Origin: Odiellus spinosus | Taxonomy: Eukaryota; Arthropoda; Arachnida; Opiliones; Phalangiidae | Assembly (NCBI GenBank): GCA_963920705.1 | Contig: OY987233.1 | Coordinates: 868,001-932,000 of the forward strand | DNA: 64,000 nucleotides | Reading direction: 5' to 3' | Part shown: piece by piece, positions 25,051-37,574 of the stretch | Layout of the letters: each line of letters starts with the position of its first letter | Position numbering within the stretch: position 1 is the stretch's first letter | Translations under genes and position numbers: made by a program | The notes under the pieces: generated by a model | What the model was told of the DNA's origin: nothing | Database searches by the model: none | Seen by the model: the letters and a program-made list of their open reading frames with translations, nothing else

Positions 25051-26427
25051 ACATTTTTGAATTTATACTTGGGAAATTTGTGGATTTATACTTGGGAAAT
25101 TTGTGGATTTATACTTGGGAAATTTGTGGATTTATACTTAGGAAATTTGTGGATTTACACTTGGCAAATTTGTGGATCTACACTTTGAAAATTTGTGGAT
25201 CTACACTTGGGAAATTTGTGGATCTACACTTGGCAAATTTGTGGGTCTACACTTTGCAAATTTGTGGGTCTACACTTGGGAAATTTGTGGATCTACACTT
25301 GGGAAATTTGTGGATCTACACTTGGGAAATTTTCTGATCTACACTTGGGAAATTTGTGGATCTACACTTGGGAAATTTGTGGATCTACTCTTGGGAAATT
25401 GGATCTACACTAGGGAAATTTGTGGATCTACACTTGGGAAATTTGTGGATTTACACTTGGCAAATTTGTGGATCTACACTTGGTAAATTTGTGGATCTAC
25501 ACTCTGCAAATTTGTGGATCTACACTTGGCAAATTTGTGGATCTACACTTGGCAAATTTGTGGATCTACACTTGGCAAATTTCTGGATCTACACTTGGCA
25601 AATTTGTGGATCTAAACTTGGGAAATTTTTGGATCTACACTTGGCAAATTTGTGGATCTACACTTTGCAAATTTGTGGACCTACACTTGGGAAATTTGTG
25701 GATCTACACTTGGCAATTTTGTGGGTCTACACTTTGCAAATTTGTGGATCTACACTTGGGAAATTTGTGGATCTACACTTGGGAAATTTGTGGATCTACA
25801 CTTGGTAAATTTGTGGATCTACACTTGGGAAATTTTTGGATCTACACTTGGGAAATTTGTGGGTCTACACTTTGCAAATTTGTGGATCTACACTTGGGAA
25901 ATTTTTGGATCTACACTTGGGAAATTTGTGGATCTACACTTGTGAAATTTGTGGAGCTACGCTTGGGAAATTTGTGGATCTACGCTTGGGAAATTTGTGG
26001 ATCTACACTTGGGAAATTTGTGGATCTACACTTGGGAAATTTGTGGATCTACACTTTTGAAATTTGTGGTTCTACACTTGGGAAATTTGTGGATTTATAC
26101 TTGGGAAATATGTGGATCTACACTTGGGAAATTTGTGGATCTACACTTGGAAAATTTGTGGATCTACACTTGGGAAATTTGTGGATCTACACTTGGGAAA
26201 TTTGTGGATCTACACTTGGGAAATTTGTGGATTTATACTTGGGAAATTTGTGGAATTATACTTGGGAAATTTGTGGATCTAGACTTGGGACATTTGTGGA
26301 TCTAGACTTGGGACATTTGTGGATCTAGACTTGGGACATTTGTGGATCTAGACTTGGGACATTTGTGGATCTAGACTTGGGACATTTGTGGATCTAGACT
26401 TGGGACATTTGTGAATCTAGACTTGGG
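25051..26427 (+). repeat. 1377-bp HOR, copy a
   Basis: 59 monomers of 23 bp plus one of 20 bp. It differs from copies b and c at several sites, for example GGATTTATAC where they have GGATTCATAC, CTTGGGAAA where they have CTTTGGAAA, and TTTGCAAAT near 25870 where they have TTTGTAAAT. C block of seven. Confidence 0.9.
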
Positions 26428-27804
26428 ACATTTTTGAATTTATACTTGGGAAATTTGTGGATTTATACTTGGGAAATTTGTGGATTCATACTTGGGAAAT
26501 TTGTGGATTTATACTTAGGAAATTTGTGGATTTACACTTGGCAAATTTGTGGATCTACACTTTGAAAATTTGTGGATCTACACTTGGGAAATTTGTGGAT
26601 CTACACTTGGCAAATTTGTGGGTCTACACTTTGCAAATTTGTGGATCTACACTTTGGAAATTTGTGGATCTACACTTGGGAAATTTGTGGATCTACACTT
26701 GGGAAATTTTCTGACCTACACTTGGGAAATTTGTGGATCTACACTTGGGAAATTTGTGGATCTACTCTTGGGAAATTGGATCTACACTAGGGAAATTTGT
26801 GGATCTACACTTGGGAAATTTGTGGATTTACACTTGGCAAATTTGTGGATCTACACTTGGTAAATTTGTGGATCTACACTCTGCAAATTTGTGGATCTAC
26901 ACTTGGCAAATTTGTGGATCTACACTTGGCAAATTTGTGGATCTACACTTGGCAAATTTCTGGATCTACACTTGGCAAATTTGTGGATCTAAACTTGGGA
27001 AATTTTTGGATCTACACTTGGCAAATTTGTGGATCTACACTTTGCAAATTTGTGGACCTACACTTGGGAAATTTGTGGATCTACACTTGGCAATTTTGTG
27101 GGTCTACACTTTGCAAATTTGTGGATCTACACTTGGGAAATTTGTGGATCTACACTTGGGAAATTTGTGGATCTACACTTGGTAAATTTGTGGATCTACA
27201 CTTGGGAAATTTTTGGATCTACACTTGGGAAATTTGTGGGTCTACACTTTGTAAATTTGTGGATCTACACTTGGGAAATTTTTGGATCTACACTTGGGAA
27301 ATTTGTGGATCTACACTTGTGAAATTTGTGGAGCTACGCTTGGGAAATTTGTGGATCTACGCTTGGGAAATTTGTGGATCTACACTTGGGAAATTTGTGG
27401 ATCTACACTTGGGAAATTTGTGGATCTACACTTTTGAAATTTGTGGTTCTACACTTGGGAAATTTGTGGATTTATACTTGGGAAATATGTGGATCTACAC
27501 TTGGGAAATTTGTGGATCTACACTTGGAAAATTTGTGGATCTACACTTGGGAAATTTGTGGATCTACACTTGGGAAATTTGTGGATCTACACTTGGGAAA
27601 TTTGTGGATTTATACTTGGGAAATTTGTGGAATTATACTTGGGAAATTTGTGGATCTAGACTTGGGACATTTGTGGATCTAGACTTGGGACATTTGTGGA
27701 TCTAGACTTGGGACATTTGTGGATCTAGACTTGGGACATTTGTGGATCTAGACTTGGGACATTTGTGGATCTAGACTTGGGACATTTGTGAATCTAGACT
27801 TGGG
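26428..27804 (+). repeat. 1377-bp HOR, copy b
   Basis: Same length and monomer order as copy a. I found no difference from copy c in any of the three frames compared. Confidence 0.9.
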
Positions 27805-29181
27805 ACATTTTTGAATTTATACTTGGGAAATTTGTGGATTTATACTTGGGAAATTTGTGGATTCATACTTGGGAAATTTGTGGATTTATACTTAGGAAAT
27901 TTGTGGATTTACACTTGGCAAATTTGTGGATCTACACTTTGAAAATTTGTGGATCTACACTTGGGAAATTTGTGGATCTACACTTGGCAAATTTGTGGGT
28001 CTACACTTTGCAAATTTGTGGATCTACACTTTGGAAATTTGTGGATCTACACTTGGGAAATTTGTGGATCTACACTTGGGAAATTTTCTGACCTACACTT
28101 GGGAAATTTGTGGATCTACACTTGGGAAATTTGTGGATCTACTCTTGGGAAATTGGATCTACACTAGGGAAATTTGTGGATCTACACTTGGGAAATTTGT
28201 GGATTTACACTTGGCAAATTTGTGGATCTACACTTGGTAAATTTGTGGATCTACACTCTGCAAATTTGTGGATCTACACTTGGCAAATTTGTGGATCTAC
28301 ACTTGGCAAATTTGTGGATCTACACTTGGCAAATTTCTGGATCTACACTTGGCAAATTTGTGGATCTAAACTTGGGAAATTTTTGGATCTACACTTGGCA
28401 AATTTGTGGATCTACACTTTGCAAATTTGTGGACCTACACTTGGGAAATTTGTGGATCTACACTTGGCAATTTTGTGGGTCTACACTTTGCAAATTTGTG
28501 GATCTACACTTGGGAAATTTGTGGATCTACACTTGGGAAATTTGTGGATCTACACTTGGTAAATTTGTGGATCTACACTTGGGAAATTTTTGGATCTACA
28601 CTTGGGAAATTTGTGGGTCTACACTTTGTAAATTTGTGGATCTACACTTGGGAAATTTTTGGATCTACACTTGGGAAATTTGTGGATCTACACTTGTGAA
28701 ATTTGTGGAGCTACGCTTGGGAAATTTGTGGATCTACGCTTGGGAAATTTGTGGATCTACACTTGGGAAATTTGTGGATCTACACTTGGGAAATTTGTGG
28801 ATCTACACTTTTGAAATTTGTGGTTCTACACTTGGGAAATTTGTGGATTTATACTTGGGAAATATGTGGATCTACACTTGGGAAATTTGTGGATCTACAC
28901 TTGGAAAATTTGTGGATCTACACTTGGGAAATTTGTGGATCTACACTTGGGAAATTTGTGGATCTACACTTGGGAAATTTGTGGATTTATACTTGGGAAA
29001 TTTGTGGAATTATACTTGGGAAATTTGTGGATCTAGACTTGGGACATTTGTGGATCTAGACTTGGGACATTTGTGGATCTAGACTTGGGACATTTGTGGA
29101 TCTAGACTTGGGACATTTGTGGATCTAGACTTGGGACATTTGTGGATCTAGACTTGGGACATTTGTGAATCTAGACTTGGG
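27805..29181 (+). repeat. 1377-bp HOR, copy c
   Basis: Apparently identical to copy b. It is followed directly by the second Y block, so three 1377-bp units and one Y block form the 7531-bp super-repeat. Confidence 0.9.
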
Positions 29182-32100
29182 ACATTTTTGAATTTATACT
29201 TGGGAAATTTGTGGATTTATACTTGGGAAATTTGTGGATTCATACTTGGGAAATTTGTGGATTTATACTTAGGAAATTTGTGGATTTACACTTGGCAAAT
29301 TTGTGGATCTACACTTTGAAAATTTGTGGATCTACACTTGGGAAATTTGTGGATCTACACTTGGCAAATTTGTGGGTCTACACTTTGCAAATTTGTGGAT
29401 CTACACTTTGGAAATTTGTGGATCTACACTTGGGAAATTTGTGGATCTACACTTGGGAAATTTTCTGACCTACACTTGGGAAATTTGTGGATCTACACTT
29501 GGGAAATTTGTGGATCTACTCTTGGGAAATTGGATCTACACTAGGGAAATTTGTGGATCTACACTTGGGAAATTTGTGGATTTACACTTGACAAATTTGT
29601 GGATCTACACTTGGTAAATTTGTGGATCTACACTTGGCAAATTTGTGGATCTACACTTGTCAAATTTGTGGATCTACACTTGGCAAATTTCTGGATCTAC
29701 ACTTGGCAAATTTGTGGATCTACACTTGGGAAATTTTTAATCTACACTTGGCAAATTTGTGGATCTAAACTTTGCAAATTTGTGGACCTACACTTGGGAA
29801 ATTTGTGGATCTACACTTGGCAATTTTGTGGGTCTACACTTTGCAAATTTGTGGATCTACACTTGGGAAATTTGTGGATCTACACTTGGGAAATTTGTGG
29901 ATCTACACCTGGGAAATTTGTGGATCTACACTTGGCAAATTTGTGGATCTACACTTGGCAAATTTGTGGATCTACACTTGGCAAATTTGTGGGTCTACAC
30001 TTTGCAAATTTGTGGATCTACACTTGGGAAATTTGTGGATCTACACTTGGAAAATTTGTGGATCTACACTTGGGAAATTTGTGGGTCTACACTTTGCAAA
30101 TTTGTGGATCTACACTTGGTAAATTTTTGGGTCTACACTTGGGAAATTTGTAGATCTACACTTGGGAAATTTGTGGATCTACACTTGGGAAATTTGTGGA
30201 TCTACACTTGGGAAATTTGTGGATTTATACTTGGGAAATTTGTGGAATTATACTTGGGAAATTTGTGGATTTATACTTCGGAAATTTGTGGATTTATACT
30301 TGGGAAATTTGTGGATTTATACTTGGGAAATTTGTGGATTTATACTTGAGAAATTTTTGGGTCTAGTCTTTGGACATTTGTGGATCTAGACTTGGGACAT
30401 TTGTGGATCTAGACTTGGGACATTTGTGGATCTATACTTGGGAAATTTGTGGATTTATACTTGGGAAATTTGTGGATTTATACTTGGGAAATTTGTGGAT
30501 TTATACTTGGGAAATTTGTGGATTTATATTTGGGAAATTTGTTTATTTATACTTGGGAAATTTGTGGATTTATACTTAGGAAATTTGTGGATTTACACTT
30601 GGCAAATTTATGGATCTACACTTGGGAAATTTTCTGATCTACACTTGGGAAATTTGTGGATCTACACTTGGGAAATTTGTGGATCTACACTTGAGAAATT
30701 TGTGGATCTACTCTTGGCAAATTTCTGGATTTTCACTTGGCAAATTTGTGGATCTACACTTGGTAAATTTGTGGATCTACACTTTGCAAATTTGTGGATC
30801 TACACTTGGCAAATTTGTGGATCTACACTTGGCAAATTTCTGGATCTACACTTGGCAAATTTGTGGATCTAAACTTGGGAAATTTTTGGATCTACACTTG
30901 GCAAATTTGTGGATCTACACTTTGCAAATTTGTGGATCTACACTTTGGAAATTTGTGGATCTACACTTGGCAATTTTGTGGGTCTACACTTTGCAAATTG
31001 GTGGATCTACACTTGGGAAATTTGTGGATCTACACTTGGGAAATTTGTGGATCTCCACTTGGTAAATTTGTGGATCTACACTTGGTAAATTTGTGGATCT
31101 ACACTTGGCAAATTTGTGGATCTACACTTGGCAAATTATGGATCTACACTTGGCAAATTTGTGGATCTACACTTGTCAAATTTGTGGATCTACACTTGGC
31201 AAATTTGTGGATCTACACTTGGCAAATTTTGTGGATCTACACTTGGCAAATTTATGGATCTACACTTGGCAAATTTTTGGATCTACACTTTGCAAATTTG
31301 TGGATCTACACTTGGGAAATTTGTGGATCTACACTTGGGAAATTTGTGGATCTACACTTGGGAAATTTGTGGATCTACACTTGGGTAATTTGTGGATCTA
31401 CACTTGGGAAATTTGTGGATCTACACTTGGGAAATTTGTGGATCTACACTTGGGAAATTTGTGAATTTATACTTGGGAAATTTGTGGATTTATACTTGGG
31501 AAATTTGTGGATTTATACTTGGGAAATTTGTGGATTTATACTTGGGAAATTTGTGGATTTATATTTGGGAAATTTGTTTATTTATACTTGGGAAATTTGT
31601 GGATTTATACTTGGAAAATTTGTGGATTTATACTTGGGAAATTTGTGGATTAATACTTGGGAAATTTGTGGATTTATACTTAGGAAATTTGTGGATTTAC
31701 ACTTTTCAAATTTATGGATCTTCACTTGGAAAATTTGTGGATCTACACTTGGTAATTTTGTGGATCTACACTTGGAAAATTTGTGGATCTACACTTGGGA
31801 AATTTGTGGATCTACACTTGGGAAATTTGTGGATCTACACTTGGGAAATTTGTGGATTTATACTTGGGAAATTTGTAGATTTATACTTGTGAAATTTATG
31901 GATTTATATTTGGGAAATTTGTTTATTTATACTTGGGAAATTTGTGGATTTATACTTGGAAAATTTGTGGATTTATACTTGGGAAATTTGTGGATTTATA
32001 CTTGGGAAATTTGTGGATTTATACTTGGGAAATTTGTGGATTTATACTTAGGAAATTTGTGGATTTACACTTGGCAAATTTATGGATCTACACTTGGTAA

Positions 32101-32581
32101 ATTTGTGGATCTACACTTGGCAAATTTGTGGATCTAAACTTGGCAAATTTGTGGATCTACACTTGGAAAATTTGTTAATCTACACTTGGCAAATTTGTGG
32201 ATCTACACTTGGCAAATTTGTTTATCTATACTTTGCAAATTTGTGGATCTACACTTGGGAAATTTGTGGATCTACACTTGGCAAATTTGTGGGTCTACAC
32301 TTGGGAAATTTTTGGATCTACACTTGGGAAATTTGTGGATTTATACTTGGGAAATTTGTGGAATTATACTTGGGAAATTTGTGGATTTATACTTGGGAAA
32401 TTTGTGGAATTATACTTGGGAAATTTGTGGAATTATACTTGGGAAATTTGTGGAACTAGACTTGGGACATTTGTGGATCTAGACTTGGGACATTTGTGGA
32501 TCTAGACTTGGGACATTTGTGGATCTAGACTTGGGACATTTGTGGATCTAGACTTGGGACATTTGTGGATCTAGACTTGGG
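29182..32581 (+). repeat. Long HOR block Y, copy 2 (3400 bp)
   Basis: Matches 21651-25050 at an offset of 7531 bp. The only difference I found is A at 30872 against C at 23341 (CTAAAC against CTACAC). Confidence 0.85.
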
Positions 32582-33981
32582 ACATTTTTGAATTTATACT
32601 TGGGAAATTTGTGGATTTATACTTGGGAAATTTGTGGATTTATACTTGGGAAATTTGTGGATTTATACTTAGGAAATTTGTGGATTTACACTTGGCAAAT
32701 TTGTGGATCTACACTTTGAAAATTTGTGGATCTACACTTGGGAAATTTGTGGATCTACACTTGGCAAATTTGTGGGTCTACACTTTGCAAATTTGTGGGT
32801 CTACACTTGGGAAATTTGTGGATCTACACTTGGGAAATTTGTGGATCTACACTTGGGAAATTTTCTGATCTACACTTGGGAAATTTGTGGATCTACACTT
32901 GGGAAATTTGTGGATCTACTCTTGGGAAATTGGATCTACACTAGGGAAATTTGTGGATCTACACTTGGGAAATTTGTGGATTTACACTTGGCAAATTTGT
33001 GGATCTACACTTGGTAAATTTGTGGATCTACACTCTGCAAATTTGTGGATCTACACTTGGCAAATTTGTGGATCTACACTTGGCAAATTTGTGGATCTAC
33101 ACTTGGCAAATTTCTGGATCTACACTTGGCAAATTTCTGGATCTACACTTGGCAAATTTGTGGATCTAAACTTGGGAAATTTTTGGATCTACACTTGGCA
33201 AATTTGTGGATCTACACTTTGCAAATTTGTGGACCTACACTTGGGAAATTTGTGGATCTACACTTGGCAATTTTGTGGGTCTACACTTTGCAAATTTGTG
33301 GATCTACACTTGGGAAATTTGTGGATCTACACTTGGGAAATTTGTGGATCTACACTTGGTAAATTTGTGGATCTACACTTGGGAAATTTTTGGATCTACA
33401 CTTGGGAAATTTGTGGGTCTACACTTTGCAAATTTGTGGATCTACACTTGGGAAATTTTTGGATCTACACTTGGGAAATTTGTGGATCTACACTTGTGAA
33501 ATTTGTGGAGCTACGCTTGGGAAATTTGTGGATCTACGCTTGGGAAATTTGTGGATCTACACTTGGGAAATTTGTGGATCTACACTTGGGAAATTTGTGG
33601 ATCTACACTTTTGAAATTTGTGGTTCTACACTTGGGAAATTTGTGGATTTATACTTGGGAAATATGTGGATCTACACTTGGGAAATTTGTGGATCTACAC
33701 TTGGAAAATTTGTGGATCTACACTTGGGAAATTTGTGGATCTACACTTGGGAAATTTGTGGATCTACACTTGGGAAATTTGTGGATTTATACTTGGGAAA
33801 TTTGTGGAATTATACTTGGGAAATTTGTGGATCTAGACTTGGGACATTTGTGGATCTAGACTTGGGACATTTGTGGATCTAGACTTGGGACATTTGTGGA
33901 TCTAGACTTGGGACATTTGTGGATCTAGACTTGGGACATTTGTGGATCTAGACTTGGGACATTTGTGAATCTAGACTTGGG
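32582..33981 (+). repeat. HOR unit, 1400 bp (1377 plus one extra monomer)
   Basis: Equivalent to copy a of the 1377-bp unit but with one added monomer near 33110-33150, where TTTCTGGATCTACAC occurs twice. It is the last unit that ends in a full C block. Confidence 0.85.
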
Positions 33982-35633
33982 ACATTTTTGAATTTATACT
34001 TGGGAAATTTGTGGATTTATACTTGGGAAATTTGTGGATTCATACTTGGGAAATTTGTGGATTTATACTTAGGAAATTTGTGGATTTACACTTGGCAAAT
34101 TTGTGGATCTACACTTTGAAAATTTGTGGATCTACACTTGGGAAATTTGTGGATCTACACTTGGCAAATTTGTGGGTCTACACTTTGCAAATTTGTGGAT
34201 CTACACTTTGGAAATTTGTGGATCTACACTTGGGAAATTTGTGGATCTACACTTGGGAAATTTTCTGACCTACACTTGGGAAATTTGTGGATCTACACTT
34301 GGGAAATTTGTGGATCTACTCTTGGGAAATTGGATCTACACTAGGGAAATTTGTGGATCTACACTTGGGAAATTTGTGGATTTACACTTGGCAAATTTGT
34401 GGATCTACACTTGGTAAATTTGTGGATCTACACTTGGCAAATTTGTGGATCTACACTTGTCAAATTTGTGGATCTACACTTGGCAAATTTCTGGATCTAC
34501 ACTTGGCAAATTTGTGGATCTACACTTGGGAAATTTTTGGATCTACACTTGGCAAATTTGTGGATCTACACTTTGCAAATTTGTGGATCTACACTTTGGA
34601 AATTTGTGGATCTACACTTGGCAATTTTGTGGGTCTACACTTTGCAAATTGGTGGATCTACACTTGGGAAATTTGTGGATCTACACTTGGGAAATTTGTG
34701 GATCTCCACTTGGTAAATTTGTGGATCTACACTTGGTAAATTTGTGGATCTACACTTGGCAAATTTGTGGATCTACACTTGGCAAATTTGTGGATCTACA
34801 CTTGGCAAATTTGTGGATCTACACTTGTCAAATTTGTGGATCTACACTTGGCAAATTTGTGGATCTACGCTTGGCAAATTTTGTGGATCTACACTTGGCA
34901 AATTTATGGATCTACACTTGGCAAATTTGTGGATCTACACTTGGGAAATTTGTGGATCTACACTTGGGAAATTTGTGGATCTACACTTGGGAAATTTGTG
35001 GATCTACACTTGGGAAATTTGTGGATCTACACTTGGGTAATTTGTGGATCTACACTTGGGAAATTTGTGGATCTACACTTGGGAAATTTGTGGATCTACA
35101 CTTGGGAAATTTGTGGATTTATACTTGGGAAATTTGTGGATTTATACTTGGGAAATTTGTGGATTTATACTTGGGAAATTTGTGGATTTATATTTGGGAA
35201 ATTTGTTTATTTATACTTGGGAAATTTGTGGATTTATACTTGGAAAATTTGTGGATTTATACTTGGGAAATTTGTGGATTAATACTTGGGAAATTTGTGG
35301 ATTTATACTTAGGAAATTTGTGGATTTACACTTTTCAAATTTATGGATCTTCACTTGGAAAATTTGTGGATCTACACTTGGTAATTTTGTGGATCTACAC
35401 TTGCGAAATTTGTGGATCTACACTTGGGAAATTTGTGGATCTACACTTGGGAAATTTGTGGATTTATACTTGGGAAATTTGTGGATTTATACTTGGGAAA
35501 TTTGTAGATTTATACTTGTGAAATTTATGGATTTATATTTGGGAAATTTGTTTATTTATACTTGGGAAATTTGTGGATCTAAACTTGGCAAATTTGTGGA
35601 TCTACACTTGGAAAATTTGTGGATCTACACTTG
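33982..35633 (+). repeat. Shortened Y-type block
   Basis: Begins as the other units (last CATTTTTGAATTTATA junction, 20-bp monomer at 34321-34340), then follows Y with about 1.1 kb of its middle missing. The 24-bp monomer near 34880 and GTTTATTTATAC monomers confirm the relationship. No C block follows, here or further right. Confidence 0.7.
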
Positions 35634-37574
35634 GCAAATTTGTGGATCTACACTTGGGAAATTTGTGGATCTACACTTGGCAAATTTGTTTATCTATACT
35701 TTGCAAATTTGTGGATCTACACTTGGGTAATTTGTGGATCTACACTTGGGAAATTTGTGGATCTACACTTGGGAAATTTGTGGATCTACACTTGGGAAAT
35801 TTGTGGATTTATACTTGGGAAATTTGTGGATTTATACTTGGGAAATTTGTGGATTTATACTTGGGAAATTTGTGGATTTATACTTGGGAAATTTGTGGAT
35901 TTATATTTGGGAAATTTGTTTATTTATACTTGGGAAATTTGTGGATTTATACTTGGAAAATTTGTGGATTTATACTTGGGAAATTTGTGGATTAATACTT
36001 GGGAAATTTGTGGATTTATACTTAGGAAATTTGTGGATTTACACTTTTCAAATTTATGGAACTTCACTTGGAAAATTTGTGGATCTACACTTGGTAATTT
36101 TGTGGATCTACACTTGGAAAATTTGTGGATCTACACTTGGGAAATTTGTGGATCTACACTTGGGAAATTTGTGGATTTATACTTGGGAAATTTGTGGATT
36201 TATACTTGGGAAATTTGTAGATTTATACTTGTGAAATTTATGGATTTATATTTGGGAAATTTGTTTATTTATACTTGGGAAATTTGTGGATTTATACTTG
36301 GAAAATTTGTGGATTTATACTTGGGAAATTTGTGGATTTATACTTGGGAAATTTGTGGATTTATACTTAGGAAATTTGTGGATTTACACTTGGCAAATTT
36401 ATGGATCTATACTTGGTAAATTTGTGGATCTACACTTGGCAAATTTGTGGATCTAAACTTGGCAAATTTGTGGATCTACACTTGGAAAATTTGTGGATCT
36501 ACACTTGGCAAATTTGTGGTTCTACACTTGGGAAATTTGTGGATCTACACTTGGCAAATTTGTTTATCTATACTTTGCAAATTTGTGGATCTACACTTGG
36601 GAAATTTGTGGATCTACACTTGGCAAATTTGTTTATCTATACTTTGCAAATTTGTGGATCTACACTTGGGTAATTTGTGGATCTACACTTGGGAAATTTG
36701 TGGATCTACACTTGGGAAATTTGTGGATCTACACTTGGGAAATTTGTGGATTTATACTTGGGAAATTTGTGGATTTATACTTGGGAAATTTGTGGATTTA
36801 TACTTGGGAAATTTGTGGATTTATACTTGGGAAATTTGTGGATTTATATTTGGGAAATTTGTTTATTTATACTTGGGAAATTTGTGGATTTATACTTGGA
36901 AAATTTGTGGATTTATACTTGGGAAATTTGTGGATTAATACTTGGGAAATTTGTGGATTTATACTTAGGAAATTTGTGGATTTACACTTTTCAAATTTAT
37001 GGAACTTCACTTGGAAAATTTGTGGATCTACACTTGGTAATTTTGTGGATCTACACTTGGAAAATTTGTGGATCTACACTTGGGAAATTTGTGGATCTAC
37101 ACTTGGGAAATTTGTGGATTTATACTTGGGAAATTTGTGGATTTATACTTGGGAAATTTGTAGATTTATACTTGTGAAATTTATGGATTTATATTTGGGA
37201 AATTTGTTTATTTATACTTGGGAAATTTGTGGATTTATACTTGGAAAATTTGTGGATTTATACTTGGGAAATTTGTGGATTTATACTTGGGAAATTTGTG
37301 GATTTATACTTAGGAAATTTGTGGATTTACACTTGGCAAATTTATGGATCTATACTTGGTAAATTTGTGGATCTACACTTGGCAAATTTGTGGATCTAAA
37401 CTTGGCAAATTTGTGGATCTACACTTGGAAAATTTGTGGATCTACACTTGGCAAATTTGTGGTTCTACACTTGGGAAATTTGTGGATCTACACTTGGCAA
37501 ATTTGTTTATCTATACTTTGCAAATTTGTGGATCTACACTTGGGAAATTTGTGGATCTACACTTGGCAAATTTG
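35634..37574 (+). repeat. 943-bp tandem duplication, about 2.06 copies
   Basis: The sequence from 35634 recurs from 36577 at exactly 943 bp (41 monomers) and stays matched to about 37574, where GTTTATC becomes GTGGGTC. I saw no difference between the copies. The left edge is set by the TTGGCAAA/TTTGCAAA mismatch just before it. Confidence 0.85.
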
